Below, piece by piece: positions 10,285 to 20,253 of a stretch of DNA of 64,000 nt. A program made the translations under genes and the position numbers. The notes below the pieces were generated by a model. That model saw nothing but the letters and a program-made list of their open reading frames with translations, had not been told where the DNA came from and made no database searches. Source of the stretch: Azospira sp. I13. Its GTDB lineage: Bacteria; Pseudomonadota; Gammaproteobacteria; Burkholderiales; Rhodocyclaceae. Location of the stretch: contig NZ_BFBP01000003.1 of the NCBI RefSeq assembly GCF_003112695.1, forward strand, positions 390,460-454,459. Reading direction: 5' to 3'. How positions within the stretch are numbered: position 1 is the stretch's first letter; every line of letters starts with the position of its first letter.

Positions 10285-11183
10285 CTACCGAAAACACCGA
10301 AAAGCAAATCCGTTCCGGCTACGTGGCCATCGTCGGCCGCCCCAATGTGGGCAAGTCCACCCTGCTCAACCGCCTGGTGGGAGAGAAGATTTCCATCGTT
10401 TCCCGCAAGGCCCAGACGACCCGCCACCGCATCACCGGCATCCTCACCAACGACGATGCCCAGTATGTCTTCGTCGATACCCCCGGCTTCCAGACTGAAC
10501 ACACCAACGCCCTCAACCGAGCCATGAACCGGGGTGTCACCCAGACCCTGGCCGATGTGGACGTGGTGCTCTTCGTCATCGAGGCCGGCCGCTTCGACGC
10601 CAAGGATAAGGCCGTGCTCAAGCTGTTGCCGGAAGACCGGCCGGTGATCCTGGTGGTGAACAAGGTGGACAAGATCGCCGAGAAGGAAAAGCTGCTGCCT
10701 TTCCTGGCCGAAGTCACCGCCGAGCGCAGCTTCACCGCCGTGGTGCCGGTTTCCGCCACCAAGGGCAAGCAGCTGGAGCAACTGCTGGCCGAAGCCCGCC
10801 AGTACCTGCCCCATGAGGAACTGCTCTACGCCGAGGACGAACTGACCGACCGCAGCGAGCGCTTCCTGGCTTCCGAATACATCCGGGAAAAGCTCTTCCG
10901 CCTGCTGGGGGATGAACTGCCCTACGCCACCACCGTGGAAATCGAGAAATTCGAGGTGGAAGGCAATTTGCGTCGCATCTACGCCGCCATCGTCGTGGAC
11001 CGGGATGGCCACAAGGCCATCGTCATCGGCAAGGGTGGCGAGACCATCAAACGCATCGCCACCGAGGCCCGCCAGGACATGGAAAAGCTCTTCGACGGCA
11101 AGGTCTATCTGGAAGTCTGGGTCAAGGTGAAGTCCGGCTGGAACGACGACGAGCGTCTGCTGCGCAGCCTGGGCTACGAGTAA
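10281..11183 (+). CDS. era: GTPase Era
   Basis: 300-aa GTPase required for 16S rRNA maturation and 30S assembly. G1 GRPNVGKST at residues 19-27, G2 segment around [12 protein letters not shown]3 DTPGF, G4 NKVD, and a C-terminal type-II KH domain with [21 protein letters not shown] 10281 overlaps the rnc stop by four bases. rnc-era-recO is a classic proteobacterial operon. Confidence 0.97.
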   Translation: MTTENTEKQIRSGYVAIVGRPNVGKSTLLNRLVGEKISIVSRKAQTTRHRITGILTNDDAQYVFVDTPGFQTEHTNALNRAMNRGVTQTLADVDVVLFVIEAGRFDAKDKAVLKLLPEDRPVILVVNKVDKIAEKEKLLPFLAEVTAERSFTAVVPVSATKGKQLEQLLAEARQYLPHEELLYAEDELTDRSERFLASEYIREKLFRLLGDELPYATTVEIEKFEVEGNLRRIYAAIVVDRDGHKAIVIGKGGETIKRIATEARQDMEKLFDGKVYLEVWVKVKSGWNDDERLLRSLGYE

Positions 11184-11228
11184 GCACCCAGGCCGTTCTT
11201 GCAGTTCTTTCCCGTCCGTTAATTTCCC

Positions 11229-11942
11229 ATGCAACGGCAAAAGGTCGACGGCCAGCCCGCCTACGTCCTCCATACCTATCCCTTCCGGGAAACCAGCCTC
11301 ATCGTCGAAGCCTTCACCCGGGATTTCGGCCGGGTGGCCTTGCTGGCCCGGGGCGCACGGCGCCCCCGTTCTGCCATCCGCGGCTTGTTGCTGGGTTTTC
11401 AGCCCCTGGAGTTGGGTTGGGCCGGCAAGGGTGAGGTGCTGACCCTGATGAAGGCCGAGTGGCAGGGCGGCCAGCCCCTGCTTTCCGGCCATGCGCTCTT
11501 TTGCGGCTACTATCTGAATGAGCTGCTGCTGCACCTGCTGCCCCGGGAAGATGCCCACGAAGCCCTGTTTGCTGCCTATGCCGCGACCCTGCAACGCTTT
11601 GCTGACGGGGTACGGGAGCCGGACCTGCGCCGTTTCGAAAAATCCCTGCTGCAGGAACTGGGCTACGGCTTGACCCTGGCGACGGATGCAGAGGGCAGGG
11701 CGGTGGAGGCCGCCGGCCACTACGCTTACGAAGTGGAGCGGGGCCCCGTGCGGCTAGCCCGACCCGGCAACTCGGCCTTGTCTGTCTCCGGCAAGGCCTT
11801 GCTGGACCTGGCCCACGAGGATTTTTCCGATACCCGCTCCCTGGCCGAGGCCAAGCAGCTGATGCGAGCCCTGATGGCCCATTATCTGGACGGCAAGCAA
11901 CTGGAGACCCGCAAGATTTTCCGGGAATTGCAGGAGCTCTGA
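11229..11942 (+). CDS. recO: DNA repair protein RecO
   Basis: 237-aa recombination mediator that loads RecA with RecR and anneals SSB-coated strands. N-terminal OB-fold begins AYVLHTYPFRETSLIVEAFTRDFGRVALLARGARRPRS, a family hallmark, followed by the helical domain with LRRFEKSLLQELGYGL. No CxxC zinc pair is seen, as in most proteobacterial RecO. 45 bases after era. Confidence 0.94.
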   Translation: MQRQKVDGQPAYVLHTYPFRETSLIVEAFTRDFGRVALLARGARRPRSAIRGLLLGFQPLELGWAGKGEVLTLMKAEWQGGQPLLSGHALFCGYYLNELLLHLLPREDAHEALFAAYAATLQRFADGVREPDLRRFEKSLLQELGYGLTLATDAEGRAVEAAGHYAYEVERGPVRLARPGNSALSVSGKALLDLAHEDFSDTRSLAEAKQLMRALMAHYLDGKQLETRKIFRELQEL

Positions 11943-12009
11943 GGCAAGCGCTTTTAGGCAAACTCCCTGAAGTCGACACTTTGCAGCAGGAATTTTTGAG
12001 GTTAACACC

Positions 12010-12762
12010 ATGAGTATCGAACTCGGCGTCAATATCGACCACGTGGCCACCATCCGCCAGGCCCGTCGCACCTACGAGCCGGACCCGGTATGGGCCGCCG
12101 TGGAAGCCCAGTTGGGCGGGGCCGACGGTATCACCGTGCACCTGCGGGAAGACCGTCGCCACATCTGCGACCAGGACGTGGAGCGCCTCAAGCTCACCAC
12201 CCAGATCAAGCTCAACCTGGAAATGGCGGCCACCGACGAAATGGTGGGCATCGCCTGCCGCCTCAAGCCCGAAATGGCCATGCTGGTGCCCGAAGGCCGC
12301 CACGAGGTGACCACCGAAGGCGGGCTCGATGTGGCCGGCCAGGAAGCCCGCCTGAAGGACGTGGTGGCCCGCCTGGCCGATGCCGGCATCGTCACCAGTG
12401 TCTTCATTGACGCCGAACTGCCTCAGGTCGAAGCTGCCGCCCGCATCGGCGCCAAGGTCTGCGAAATCCACACCGGCCCCTACGCCCACGCCTTCTATAA
12501 CCAGGGGCGGGACGAAGAAAGCCCGGCCGTGCTGGCCGAACTGGCCAAAGTGCGAGCTGCCGGCGAGGCCATCCGGGGGCTCGGCATGCGCTTCAACGCC
12601 GGCCACGCCCTCAACTACTACAACGTCCAGCCTGTCGCCGCCCTGGCGGGTATCAAGGAACTGCACATCGGCCACGCCATCGTCAGCCGCGCCGTCTTCG
12701 TCGGCCTGCGGGAAGCGGTGCGGGAAATGAAGCAACTGCTGCTCGGTGCGGCGGGTCGGTAA
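12010..12762 (+). CDS. pdxJ: pyridoxine 5'-phosphate synthase
   Basis: 250-aa TIM-barrel enzyme condensing 1-deoxyxylulose 5-phosphate with aminoacetone phosphate to pyridoxine 5'-phosphate. Signature blocks: [16 protein letters not shown] at the N terminus, [42 protein letters not shown] and [17 protein letters not shown]. Full length. GAGGT ribosome site just upstream. Standard neighbour of recO and acpS. Confidence 0.97.
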   Translation: MSIELGVNIDHVATIRQARRTYEPDPVWAAVEAQLGGADGITVHLREDRRHICDQDVERLKLTTQIKLNLEMAATDEMVGIACRLKPEMAMLVPEGRHEVTTEGGLDVAGQEARLKDVVARLADAGIVTSVFIDAELPQVEAAARIGAKVCEIHTGPYAHAFYNQGRDEESPAVLAELAKVRAAGEAIRGLGMRFNAGHALNYYNVQPVAALAGIKELHIGHAIVSRAVFVGLREAVREMKQLLLGAAGR

Positions 12763-12768
12763 AGGCTC

Positions 12769-12906
12769 AGCCACAGAGGGCACAGAGAACACAGAGGGTG
12801 AACCGTTCTCAGCGGAAATGAGGCGGACATGCCCATAGGTCGGATCGCTAGTTCAGGTTTAAGGGTCTGTGGGCTTCTCTCTGTGGTCTCTGTGTCCTCT
12901 GTGGCT
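12769..12906 (+). repeat. long inverted repeat of CACAGAG units between pdxJ and acpS
   Basis: Left arm 12769-12798 and right arm 12877-12906 are 30-base inverted copies matching at 27 of 30 positions (AGCCACAGAGG..., with CACAGAG repeated at 10-base spacing). The 78 bases between the arms carry no gene. Similar CACAGAG-rich elements occur in intergenic regions of many proteobacteria. Confidence 0.8.
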
Positions 12907-12936
12907 AAAAATGGACTCCTCAGTGGCTAAGAAAAC

Positions 12937-13326
12937 ATGATCCACGGCATCGGCACCGACATCGTCGCTGTCTCCCGTCTCGGCGAGTTCTACGCCCGCC
13001 ACGGAGAGCGCAGCCTGGACAAGCTGCTGACCCCGGCGGAGCGGGAGGAATTCGCCCGCCTGCCCGAGACCGGCCAGACCCGCTTCCTGGCCAAGCGCTT
13101 TGCTGCCAAGGAAGCCTTCGGCAAGGCCCTGGGGACCGGCATCCGGGCCCCGGTGCTGCTGCCGGCCATCGGCGTTGGCCACGATGCCCTGGGCAAGCCG
13201 GTCCTTGAACTGGCCCCGCCCGTTGCTGCCCTGCTGGCCGAGCGTCAGCTGGTCGCCCATCTTTCCCTGAGCGATGAGCAGGACTACGCCGTCGCCTTCG
13301 TCATCCTGGAACAGACCCAGCCATGA
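12937..13326 (+). CDS. acpS: holo-[acyl-carrier-protein] synthase
   Basis: 129-aa enzyme transferring 4'-phosphopantetheine from CoA to apo-ACP. Starts [15 protein letters not shown] with the Mg-binding Asp, and carries the second signature [21 protein letters not shown] with the catalytic Glu. Normal length. Its stop overlaps the nagZ start (ATGA). Confidence 0.95.
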   Translation: MIHGIGTDIVAVSRLGEFYARHGERSLDKLLTPAEREEFARLPETGQTRFLAKRFAAKEAFGKALGTGIRAPVLLPAIGVGHDALGKPVLELAPPVAALLAERQLVAHLSLSDEQDYAVAFVILEQTQP

Positions 13327-14351
13327 ACGCTCCTCGACAACTGCCCCTGGGCCCGGTAATGATCGACATTCAGGGTTTTGCCCTGACCGAACTGGACCGG
13401 GAGCGCCTCTCCCATCCCCTGGTGGGCGGCCTCATCCTGTTCACCCGCAACTACGAAAGCCCGGAACAGCTCAGTGCCCTCTGCGCCGAGGTCAAGGCCC
13501 TGCGTCAGCCGCAACTGCTGATCGCCATCGACCATGAAGGCGGCCGGGTGCAGCGCTGTCGGCCAGGATTCACGGCCATCCCCGCCATGGGCAAGCTGGG
13601 CGCCTTGTGGGATGCGGCCCCTGGCGATGCCATCGCTGCGGCCCAGGATCTGGGCTATGTCCTGGCCACCGAGTTGCGGGCCCGGGGCGTGGATTTTTCC
13701 TTCACTCCGGTGCTTGACCTGGACTATGGCCGCAGCACGGTCATCGGCAGCCGCTCCTTCCACCGCCAGCCGGAAGCCGTCGTGCAGCTGGCCGGCGCAT
13801 TGATTCAGGGTCTCCAACTGGCCGGCATGGGTTGCTGCGGCAAGCACTTCCCCGGCCACGGCTGGGTGGAGGCCGATTCCCACGTGGCAATCCCCGTGGA
13901 TGAGCGGGAGTGGCCGGCCCTGGAGGCCGATATGGCGCCGTTCCGCCAGCTCCCCCTGGATGCGGTGATGCCGGCCCATGTCATCTATCCCCGGGCAGAT
14001 GACCGACCGGCAGGTTTTTCACCGTTTTGGCACCAGACCTTGCGGCAAGGCCTGAACTTCCAGGGCGTGGTCTTCAGCGACGACCTCTCCATGGAAGGTG
14101 CCGCCGTGGCCGGAGACGTGGTGGCGCGGGCCGAGGCCGCCTGGCAGGCGGGTTGCGACATGCTGCTGGTGTGTAACGCGCCGGATGCCGTGGGCGATCT
14201 CCTGCAACGCTGGCATCCGCCGACGGATGCCACGCGCAGTGCCCGGGTGGCGCGCCTGCTGCCCGCCACGCCGGCCATTGGCTGGGAGGCGCTGCAGGCC
14301 GATCCCCGTTACCGTCGGGGCGTGGCCCTGGCGGCGCAACTCCTGGCCTGA
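13323..14351 (+). CDS. nagZ: beta-N-acetylhexosaminidase (peptidoglycan recycling)
   Basis: 342-aa cytoplasmic GH3 enzyme removing N-acetylglucosamine from anhydro-muropeptides. [26 protein letters not shown] and the catalytic loop [20 protein letters not shown] (His and Asp of the family dyad) are present, as is the nucleophile block [12 protein letters not shown]. Translationally coupled to acpS. Full length. Confidence 0.96.
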   Translation: MNAPRQLPLGPVMIDIQGFALTELDRERLSHPLVGGLILFTRNYESPEQLSALCAEVKALRQPQLLIAIDHEGGRVQRCRPGFTAIPAMGKLGALWDAAPGDAIAAAQDLGYVLATELRARGVDFSFTPVLDLDYGRSTVIGSRSFHRQPEAVVQLAGALIQGLQLAGMGCCGKHFPGHGWVEADSHVAIPVDEREWPALEADMAPFRQLPLDAVMPAHVIYPRADDRPAGFSPFWHQTLRQGLNFQGVVFSDDLSMEGAAVAGDVVARAEAAWQAGCDMLLVCNAPDAVGDLLQRWHPPTDATRSARVARLLPATPAIGWEALQADPRYRRGVALAAQLLA

Positions 14352-14383
14352 CGCGGTCGCGTCCAGCTATCGGCCCCTTGCCA

Positions 14384-15289
14384 ATGTTACCGAGTCGTCT
14401 GGAAACCCTGACCCTGCGTGGCCGACAGCAGGCCGTCCGCCGCTGGGGGCCGGAGTCCGGGGTGCCTCTGGTGCTGCTGCATGGCTGGATGGATGTCTCG
14501 GCTTCCTTCCAGTTTTTGGTGGATGCCCTGGCCGGCGACTGGCAGATTCTGGCACCGGACTGGCGGGGCTTTGGTGCCAGCCAATGGAACGCCGGGCCCT
14601 ACTGGTTTGCCGATTACCTGGCGGATCTGGATGGCCTGCTTGACCATTATTTTGGCGAGCGGCCGGTGCCCCTGGTGGGCCACAGCATGGGCGGCAACAT
14701 CGCCTGCCTCTATGCCGGCTTGCGGCCCCGGCGCATCAGCCATCTGGTGTCCCTGGAAGGCTTCGGCATCAATAACATGCCACCCGAACAAGCGCCTGAG
14801 CGCCTGGTGCAATGGCTCGATCAGTGGTCGCACCCGCCATCCTGTCATGTTTATGCGGATCGCCAGGCCCTGGCTGCACGCCTGCGGCGGGATAACCCCC
14901 GCCTGAGCGCCGCCCGGGCTGATTTCCTCGCCCAGCATCTGGGGCAGCCGGCACCACAGGATGCGGCGGGGGAGGGCAGGGAGGCCGTGGTGTGGGCGGG
15001 CGACCCCTGGCACAAGGTGGCCAGCCCCCTGTTGTACCGTCTGGAAGAAGCGAAGGCCTGCTGGCGGCAGGTGGAGGCGCCGACCCTGTGGCTGCGGGGA
15101 GCTGAAACTACTTTCCTGCGGCGCTTTCAAATCGATGAGGCGGATTACCAGGCACGGCTCAACTGTTTTGCCCAGGGCCGGGAGGGAGTGATTCCCGCCG
15201 CCGGCCACATGCTCCACCACGATGCTCCCGAAGTAGTTGCAGCTTGGCTGAAGGCTTTCCTGCCAGGGCCGGAGGCCGGGGAGGGCTAG
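14384..15289 (+). CDS. alpha/beta-hydrolase
   Basis: 301-aa alpha/beta-hydrolase fold protein. VPLVLLHGWMDVSASFQ contains the oxyanion HG motif, the nucleophile elbow is GHSMGG, and the catalytic His is in AAGHMLHHDAPEVVAAWL near the C terminus. ATG 14384 is preferred over the in-frame TTG at 14378. Located between nagZ and the PHP phosphatase gene. Substrate unknown; esterase-like family members of this type are common in Betaproteobacteria. Confidence 0.85.
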   Translation: MLPSRLETLTLRGRQQAVRRWGPESGVPLVLLHGWMDVSASFQFLVDALAGDWQILAPDWRGFGASQWNAGPYWFADYLADLDGLLDHYFGERPVPLVGHSMGGNIACLYAGLRPRRISHLVSLEGFGINNMPPEQAPERLVQWLDQWSHPPSCHVYADRQALAARLRRDNPRLSAARADFLAQHLGQPAPQDAAGEGREAVVWAGDPWHKVASPLLYRLEEAKACWRQVEAPTLWLRGAETTFLRRFQIDEADYQARLNCFAQGREGVIPAAGHMLHHDAPEVVAAWLKAFLPGPEAGEG

Positions 15290-15349
15290 GCCCTGTGCTA
15301 TGATGCCCCGCTTTGTTTCTGCCCCTCCACGCCCCTTGCGCCGCCGCCA

Positions 15350-16189
15350 ATGTCTGATCTGAACTGGGATTTTCACTGCCACTCCACCGCTTCCGACGGC
15401 TTGCTGCCGGCGGCAGAAGTGGCGCGGCGGGCGGCCGGCAATGGCGTTCAGCTGCTGGCCCTGACGGATCACGACGATCTGGCCGGCCTGGCGCCGGCCC
15501 GCGCCGTGGCGGATGAGCTGGGCATGGGCTTCGTCAACGGAGTGGAAGTCTCCATCGAGTGGGAGGGCACCTCCTTTCACGTGGTGGGGCTGGGCTTCGA
15601 TGCCGAGCATCCGGTCCTCAACGAGGGGCTGGCCTCCATCCGTGCCGGTCGCATGGACCGGGCCCGGCGCATGGCTGAAGCCCTCGACGCCATCGCCATC
15701 CGCGGCGCCCTGGAGGGTGCCATGGCCTTCGCTGAGAATCCCCACCTGATTTCCCGGGCCCATTTCGCCCGTTACCTTGTGCAGATCGGCCTTTGCAAGG
15801 ATGTCCATAGCGTCTTTGAAAATTACCTGACGCCGGGCAAGCCTGGTTATGTGGATCACCGCTGGGCCACGCTGGAAGATGCCGTGGCCTGGATTCGTGC
15901 CGCAGGCGGCGTGGCCGTGGTGGCCCACCCTGGCCGCTACAAGATTTCCAATGGCGCCCTGCGGCGCTTTCTCGGCGAGTTCAAGGACGTAGGCGGTGAG
16001 GGCATCGAAGTGGTGACCGGCAGCCATAGTCCCGACCAGGTGCATCATTTTGCCCGCCTGGCCCGCCATTACGGCTTTCTGGCTTCCCGTGGCTCTGACT
16101 TCCACGGTCCCCAGGAGAGCTATACCGACCTCGGGCGCCTGGCCGCCCTGCCGGACGATCTGACGCCCCTCTGCGCGCGCTTCGTCTGA
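15350..16189 (+). CDS. PHP-domain 3',5'-nucleotide phosphatase (RNase AM-like)
   Basis: 279 aa. PHP metal motifs: DFHCHSTASDG near the N terminus, LTDHDDLAGL, then AVVAHPGRYK and the C-terminal GSDFHGP. The family (E. coli Rnm/YciV) hydrolyses 3',5'-nucleotides and trims 5' ends of rRNA. A -10-like TATGAT at 15299-15304 lies in the short upstream gap. It is followed by yciO, the same pairing seen in many Proteobacteria. Confidence 0.88.
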   Translation: MSDLNWDFHCHSTASDGLLPAAEVARRAAGNGVQLLALTDHDDLAGLAPARAVADELGMGFVNGVEVSIEWEGTSFHVVGLGFDAEHPVLNEGLASIRAGRMDRARRMAEALDAIAIRGALEGAMAFAENPHLISRAHFARYLVQIGLCKDVHSVFENYLTPGKPGYVDHRWATLEDAVAWIRAAGGVAVVAHPGRYKISNGALRRFLGEFKDVGGEGIEVVTGSHSPDQVHHFARLARHYGFLASRGSDFHGPQESYTDLGRLAALPDDLTPLCARFV

Positions 16190-16208
16190 CGTCTTTTTCG
16201 AAAACATC

Positions 16209-16832
16209 ATGGCCCAGTATTTTTCCCTGCATCCCGACAATCCCCAGCCCCGCATGTTGGCCAAGGCCGCCGAAGTGGTGCGGGAGGGCGGGCTCATCGC
16301 CTTTCCCACGGATTCCTGCTACTCCCTGGGTTGCCACCTGGGGGACAAGGAGGCTCTGGACCGCCTTCGGGCCATCCGCGGCGTCGATGACCGCCACCAC
16401 ATGACCCTGATGTGCCGCGACCTGTCGGACATCGCCCACTTTGCCCGGGTAGACAACGCCCAGTATCGCCTGCTCAAGGCAGCCACCCCCGGCAGCTATG
16501 TCTTCATTCTGGAAGGCACCAAGGAATTGCCCCGCCGGGTGATGCACCCCAAGCGCAAGACCATCGGACTGCGCATTCCCGACCATGCCGGCGCCCTGGC
16601 CCTGCTGGAGGAGCTGGGGGAGCCCATGCTGACGGCCACCCTGCAGTTGCCCGGCGACGAGGCTCCCCTCACCGAAGGCTGGGAAATCCAGGAACGTCTG
16701 GACGACCATCTGGCCCTGATCCTCGATGGCGGCCATTGCGGTACCGAACCCACCACGGTGATCGACCTGAGCGGTGGCCAGCCCGAACTGGTGCGCGCCG
16801 GGCGCGGTTCCTTGGCGCCTTTCGGCCTTTGA
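16209..16832 (+). CDS. yciO: YciO/Sua5 family L-threonylcarbamoyladenylate synthase-like protein
   Basis: 207-aa YrdC-fold protein: AAEVVREGGLIAFPTDSCYSLGCH, PGSYVFILEGTKELPRRV and KTIGLRIPDH match the YciO branch rather than TsaC. The basic residues lining the dsRNA/nucleotide groove (KRKTIGLR) are kept. YciO is reported to have weak threonylcarbamoyl-AMP synthase activity; its cellular role is not settled. 19 bases after the PHP gene. Confidence 0.88.
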   Translation: MAQYFSLHPDNPQPRMLAKAAEVVREGGLIAFPTDSCYSLGCHLGDKEALDRLRAIRGVDDRHHMTLMCRDLSDIAHFARVDNAQYRLLKAATPGSYVFILEGTKELPRRVMHPKRKTIGLRIPDHAGALALLEELGEPMLTATLQLPGDEAPLTEGWEIQERLDDHLALILDGGHCGTEPTTVIDLSGGQPELVRAGRGSLAPFGL

Positions 16833-16867
16833 TCCCATTGCTTCGCGGGGCCGGCCGGCCCGTTTGC

Positions 16868-16873
16868 TAGAAT
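16868..16873 (+). promoter_or_regulatory. -10-like element before the M50 protease gene
   Basis: TAGAAT in the context TAGAATCCAC, 31 bases before the start codon. It is one of six similar decamers in this window; no convincing -35 box. Confidence 0.35.
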
Positions 16874-16898
16874 CCACCCTTTTGACGCGCGCCGCCCC

Positions 16899-17552
16899 AT
16901 GGATAACCTGATCCAGACTCTTGCCATTGCTGCCCTGCCGGTGATCTTTGCCATCACCCTGCACGAGGCCGCCCACGGCTATGTGGCGCGCCACTTTGGC
17001 GATTTCACCGCCCATGCGGCGGGGCGCATCAGCCTCAACCCGCTGCGCCATATCGATCCTGTCGGCACCATCCTGATTCCGGTGCTGATCCTGTTGTTCT
17101 CCGGCGGCAGCCTGCTGTTCGGCTATGCCAAGCCGGTGCCCGTGGATTTTGGCCGCCTGCGTCGGCCCAAGCAGGACATGCTGTGGGTTGCCGCTGCTGG
17201 CCCCCTCTCCAATCTGGCCATGGCCCTGGGCTGGGGCCTGCTGTTCAAGTTCGGGGAAATCCTGCCGGAAAATGCCTACACCCTGCCGCTGCTGCGCATG
17301 GCCGATCTGGGCATGGACGTGAATATCGGCCTGATGCTGCTCAACCTGCTACCCATTCCGCCCCTGGATGGTGGCCGTATCGCCGTCAGCCTCTTGCCCT
17401 ACCGCCAGGCGGTGGCCTTTTCCCGGGTCGAGCCCTGGGGCTTCCCCATCCTCATCGCCTTGCTCTTTACCGGCGTGCTGGCCAGTATCCTTTATCCGCT
17501 GATGGGTATCATGCGTTACCTGTTGGCCCTGATTTTCAATTTCCAAGCCTGA
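16899..17552 (+). CDS. site-2 protease family (M50) membrane metalloprotease
   Basis: 217-aa polytopic protein. Zinc motif HEAAH at residues 22-26 inside the first membrane helix (VIFAITLHEAAHGYVARHFGD) and the second metal-ligand region LLNLLPIPPLDGGRI near residue 150. Five to six hydrophobic helices. Its closest family is the small S2P-like peptidases usually placed next to trpS. The substrate is not known. Confidence 0.9.
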   Translation: MDNLIQTLAIAALPVIFAITLHEAAHGYVARHFGDFTAHAAGRISLNPLRHIDPVGTILIPVLILLFSGGSLLFGYAKPVPVDFGRLRRPKQDMLWVAAAGPLSNLAMALGWGLLFKFGEILPENAYTLPLLRMADLGMDVNIGLMLLNLLPIPPLDGGRIAVSLLPYRQAVAFSRVEPWGFPILIALLFTGVLASILYPLMGIMRYLLALIFNFQA

Positions 17553-17565
17553 GAACAACATCACC

Positions 17566-18768
17566 ATGTACGCGGAACGAGTCCTTTCCGGCATGCGCCC
17601 CACGGGCAGCCTGCACCTTGGCCACTATCACGGCGTCCTGAAGAACTGGGTCAAGCTACAGCACGAACATCCCTGCCTCTTTTTTGTGGCCGACTGGCAT
17701 GCCCTGACTACCAGCTACGACCAGCCCGAGATCATCGAAAAGGCTGCCTGGGACATGGTGATCGACTGGTTGGCCGCTGGTGTGGACCCTAACCAGGCCA
17801 CCATCTTCATCCAGTCCCGGGTGCCTGAGCACGCCGAACTGCACCTGCTGATGTCCATGATGACGCCCCTGGGCTGGCTGGAGCGGGTGCCGACCTACAA
17901 GGACCAGATCGAAAAGCTCTCCCACAAGGACCTGACCACCTACGGTTTTCTCGGCTACCCCCTGCTGATGTCTGCCGACATTCTGGTGTATCGCGCCAAC
18001 CGGGTGCCGGTGGGCGAAGACCAGATTCCCCACCTGGAGTTTTCCCGGGAAATCGCCCGCCGCTTCAACCACCTCTACGGCCGGGAGCCCGGCTTCGAGG
18101 AGAAGGCCCTGGCCGCGGTGAAGAAGCTGGGTGGCAAGGCCGGCAAGCGTTTCAACGAGCTGCGTACCCGCTTCCAGCAGGACGGCGATGGCGCTGCAGT
18201 GGAAGAGGGCAAGCGGCTGGTGAACGAGGCCCAGAGCCTCTCCCTGGCCGATCGGGAGCGCCTGCTGGGTCACCTGGAAGGCACCGGCAAGATGATTCTG
18301 GTGGAGCCCGATGCCCTGCTCACCGAGGCCTCCCGCATGCCGGGCCTGGACGGTCAGAAGATGTCCAAGTCCTACGGCAATACCATCACCCTGCGGGAAG
18401 ATGAGGCCTCCGTCACCCAGAAGGTCAAGCGCATGCCCACCGATCCCTCCCGGGTGCGTCGCACCGATGCTGGCAACCCGGACAAGTGCCCGGTATGGCA
18501 ACTGCACCAGGTGTATTCCGGTGCCGAAACCAAGGAATGGGTACGCCAGGGCTGCACCTCCGCCGGCATTGGCTGTCTCGAGTGCAAGCAGCCGGTGATT
18601 GACGGCATCCTCCAGGAACAAGCCCCCATGCGGGAGCGGGCCCAGATCTATCTGGATAACCCGGCCCTGGTGCGGGACATCGTCAACGACGGTTGCGCCA
18701 AGGCGCGCAAGCTGGCCCAGGAAACCATGACCGACGTGCGTGCGGCCATGGGCCTGAATTACGCCTGA
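17566..18768 (+). CDS. trpS: tryptophanyl-tRNA synthetase
   Basis: 400-aa class I synthetase. HIGH-like HLGH at residues 17-20 (TGSLHLGHYHG) and KMSKS at 265-269 (GLDGQKMSKSYGN). About 60 residues longer than E. coli TrpS, with an insert around residues 180-250 and extra C-terminal cysteines (CTSAGIGCLECK), as in the longer proteobacterial form. 13 bases after the M50 gene and directly before scpA. Confidence 0.96.
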   Translation: MYAERVLSGMRPTGSLHLGHYHGVLKNWVKLQHEHPCLFFVADWHALTTSYDQPEIIEKAAWDMVIDWLAAGVDPNQATIFIQSRVPEHAELHLLMSMMTPLGWLERVPTYKDQIEKLSHKDLTTYGFLGYPLLMSADILVYRANRVPVGEDQIPHLEFSREIARRFNHLYGREPGFEEKALAAVKKLGGKAGKRFNELRTRFQQDGDGAAVEEGKRLVNEAQSLSLADRERLLGHLEGTGKMILVEPDALLTEASRMPGLDGQKMSKSYGNTITLREDEASVTQKVKRMPTDPSRVRRTDAGNPDKCPVWQLHQVYSGAETKEWVRQGCTSAGIGCLECKQPVIDGILQEQAPMRERAQIYLDNPALVRDIVNDGCAKARKLAQETMTDVRAAMGLNYA

Positions 18769-18794
18769 GGCCGCGGCTGCGTCCGGCTGACGAC

Positions 18795-19715
18795 ATGAGC
18801 GATACCCCGGTCCTCGACACGGCTCCCCTTCAGGAGACAGCTGCTCCGGATGCCCTGGCCCGCATCTACGGCCAGCCCCTGGAGCAGTTGCCCCTGGATC
18901 TCTACATCCCGCCCGATGCCATGGCGGTGATGCTGGATGCCTTCGAGGGCCCGCTGGACCTGCTGCTCTACCTGATCCGCAAGGCCAACATCAATGTGCT
19001 CGACATTCCCATGGCGCCCCTCACGGTTCAGTACCTGGAATACGTGGAGGCCATGCGTTCCCAGAACCTGGAGCTGGCCGCTGACTACCTGGTGATGGCC
19101 GCCATGCTGATCGAGATCAAGTCCCGTATGCTGCTGCCCCGGGCCAAGCAGGCCGATGAGGAGGAGGTGGACGATCCCCGGGCCGAGCTGGTGCGCCGCC
19201 TCATCGAGTACGAGCAGATGAAGCTGGCAGCGGTGGCGCTGAACGAGCATCCCCAGGCTGAGCGGGATTTCCACTGGGTCGAGACCTGGGTCGAGAAATC
19301 CGGTGGGCAACGCTATCCCGACGTTTCCCTGGATGACCTGCAGCAGGCCTGGAAAGCCATCCTGCGCCAGGCCCAGTTGCATACTTCCCACAAGGTGCAG
19401 CGGGAAGAGCTGTCGGTGCGCGAGCACATGGGGCTGATCCTGCGGCAGTTGAAGGAGGCCGAGGGCTTCGTCGAATTCGGCGCCATGTTCGACCCGGAAC
19501 TGGGGGCCCCCAGCGTGGTGGTGCACTTCCTCGCCATGCTGGAGTTGGCCCGGGAACGGCTGATCCGCATTACCCAGGCTGACGCTTTCATGCCCATCTA
19601 CGTACGCCTGGCCATCGCCGACGATGCGGAAACGCCTCTCAGCGACGAAGAGGCCGGACAGATCATCGAAGTCCCTGCCGAAGAAGGAGAAGGTGATGCC
19701 CCGGTTACCGTCTAA
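18795..19715 (+). CDS. scpA: segregation and condensation protein A
   Basis: 306-aa kleisin subunit of the SMC condensin complex. The family N-terminal block [37 protein letters not shown] follows a 45-residue leader; winged-helix region near the C terminus ([20 protein letters not shown]). ATG 18795 chosen as the frame upstream lies within trpS. Overlaps scpB by 20 bases. Confidence 0.95.
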   Translation: MSDTPVLDTAPLQETAAPDALARIYGQPLEQLPLDLYIPPDAMAVMLDAFEGPLDLLLYLIRKANINVLDIPMAPLTVQYLEYVEAMRSQNLELAADYLVMAAMLIEIKSRMLLPRAKQADEEEVDDPRAELVRRLIEYEQMKLAAVALNEHPQAERDFHWVETWVEKSGGQRYPDVSLDDLQQAWKAILRQAQLHTSHKVQREELSVREHMGLILRQLKEAEGFVEFGAMFDPELGAPSVVVHFLAMLELARERLIRITQADAFMPIYVRLAIADDAETPLSDEEAGQIIEVPAEEGEGDAPVTV

Positions 19716-20253
19716 CCCGGCCGAGATCAAGCGTATCCTGGAGGCCGCCTTGCTGGCGACCCAGGAGCCCCTCTCCGTCTCTGAGTTGCGGCATATGTTT
19801 GACGATGAGCTGGCGGCCGATACCGTCCGCAAATTGCTCGATGAACTGCGGGAAGAATGGCAGGAGCGGCCGGTAGAACTGCTGCAGATGGCCACCGGCT
19901 GGCGCTTCCGCACCCGGCCCGAGTACGCGCCCTACATCGAGGCCCTGAATCCGGAAAAGCCGCCGCGCTACTCCCGGGCTGTCATGGAAACCCTGGCCAT
20001 CATCGCCTACCGCCAGCCCGTTACCCGGGGCGACATCGAAGATATTCGCGGTGTCACCGTGGCCACTCAGGTGGTCAAGGCCCTGGAAGAGCGGGGCTGG
20101 GTCGATGTGGTGGGCTACCGGGATACCCCGGGCCGTCCGGCCCTTTTTGCCACCACCAAGAAATTTCTCGACGACCTGGGGCTGCGCAGCCTGAGCGAGC
20201 TGCCGCCCCTGGAACAGATCAACCAAACCCTGGAACTGAATGATGCCCTCTAA
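19696..20253 (+). CDS. scpB: segregation and condensation protein B
   Basis: 185-aa winged-helix protein that binds Scp[22 protein letters not shown] at the N terminus and the block [29 protein letters not shown] are typical, followed by [25 protein letters not shown] 19696 with AAGGAGAAGG just upstream. Start overlaps scpA and stop overlaps rluB, a tightly coupled trio. Confidence 0.95.
   Translation: MPRLPSNPAEIKRILEAALLATQEPLSVSELRHMFDDELAADTVRKLLDELREEWQERPVELLQMATGWRFRTRPEYAPYIEALNPEKPPRYSRAVMETLAIIAYRQPVTRGDIEDIRGVTVATQVVKALEERGWVDVVGYRDTPGRPALFATTKKFLDDLGLRSLSELPPLEQINQTLELNDAL

Noticed and set aside
14387-16309. 640-codon minus-strand frame opposite the hydrolase and PHP genes
   Set aside because: Covers two well-supported + strand genes and shows no recognisable domain.
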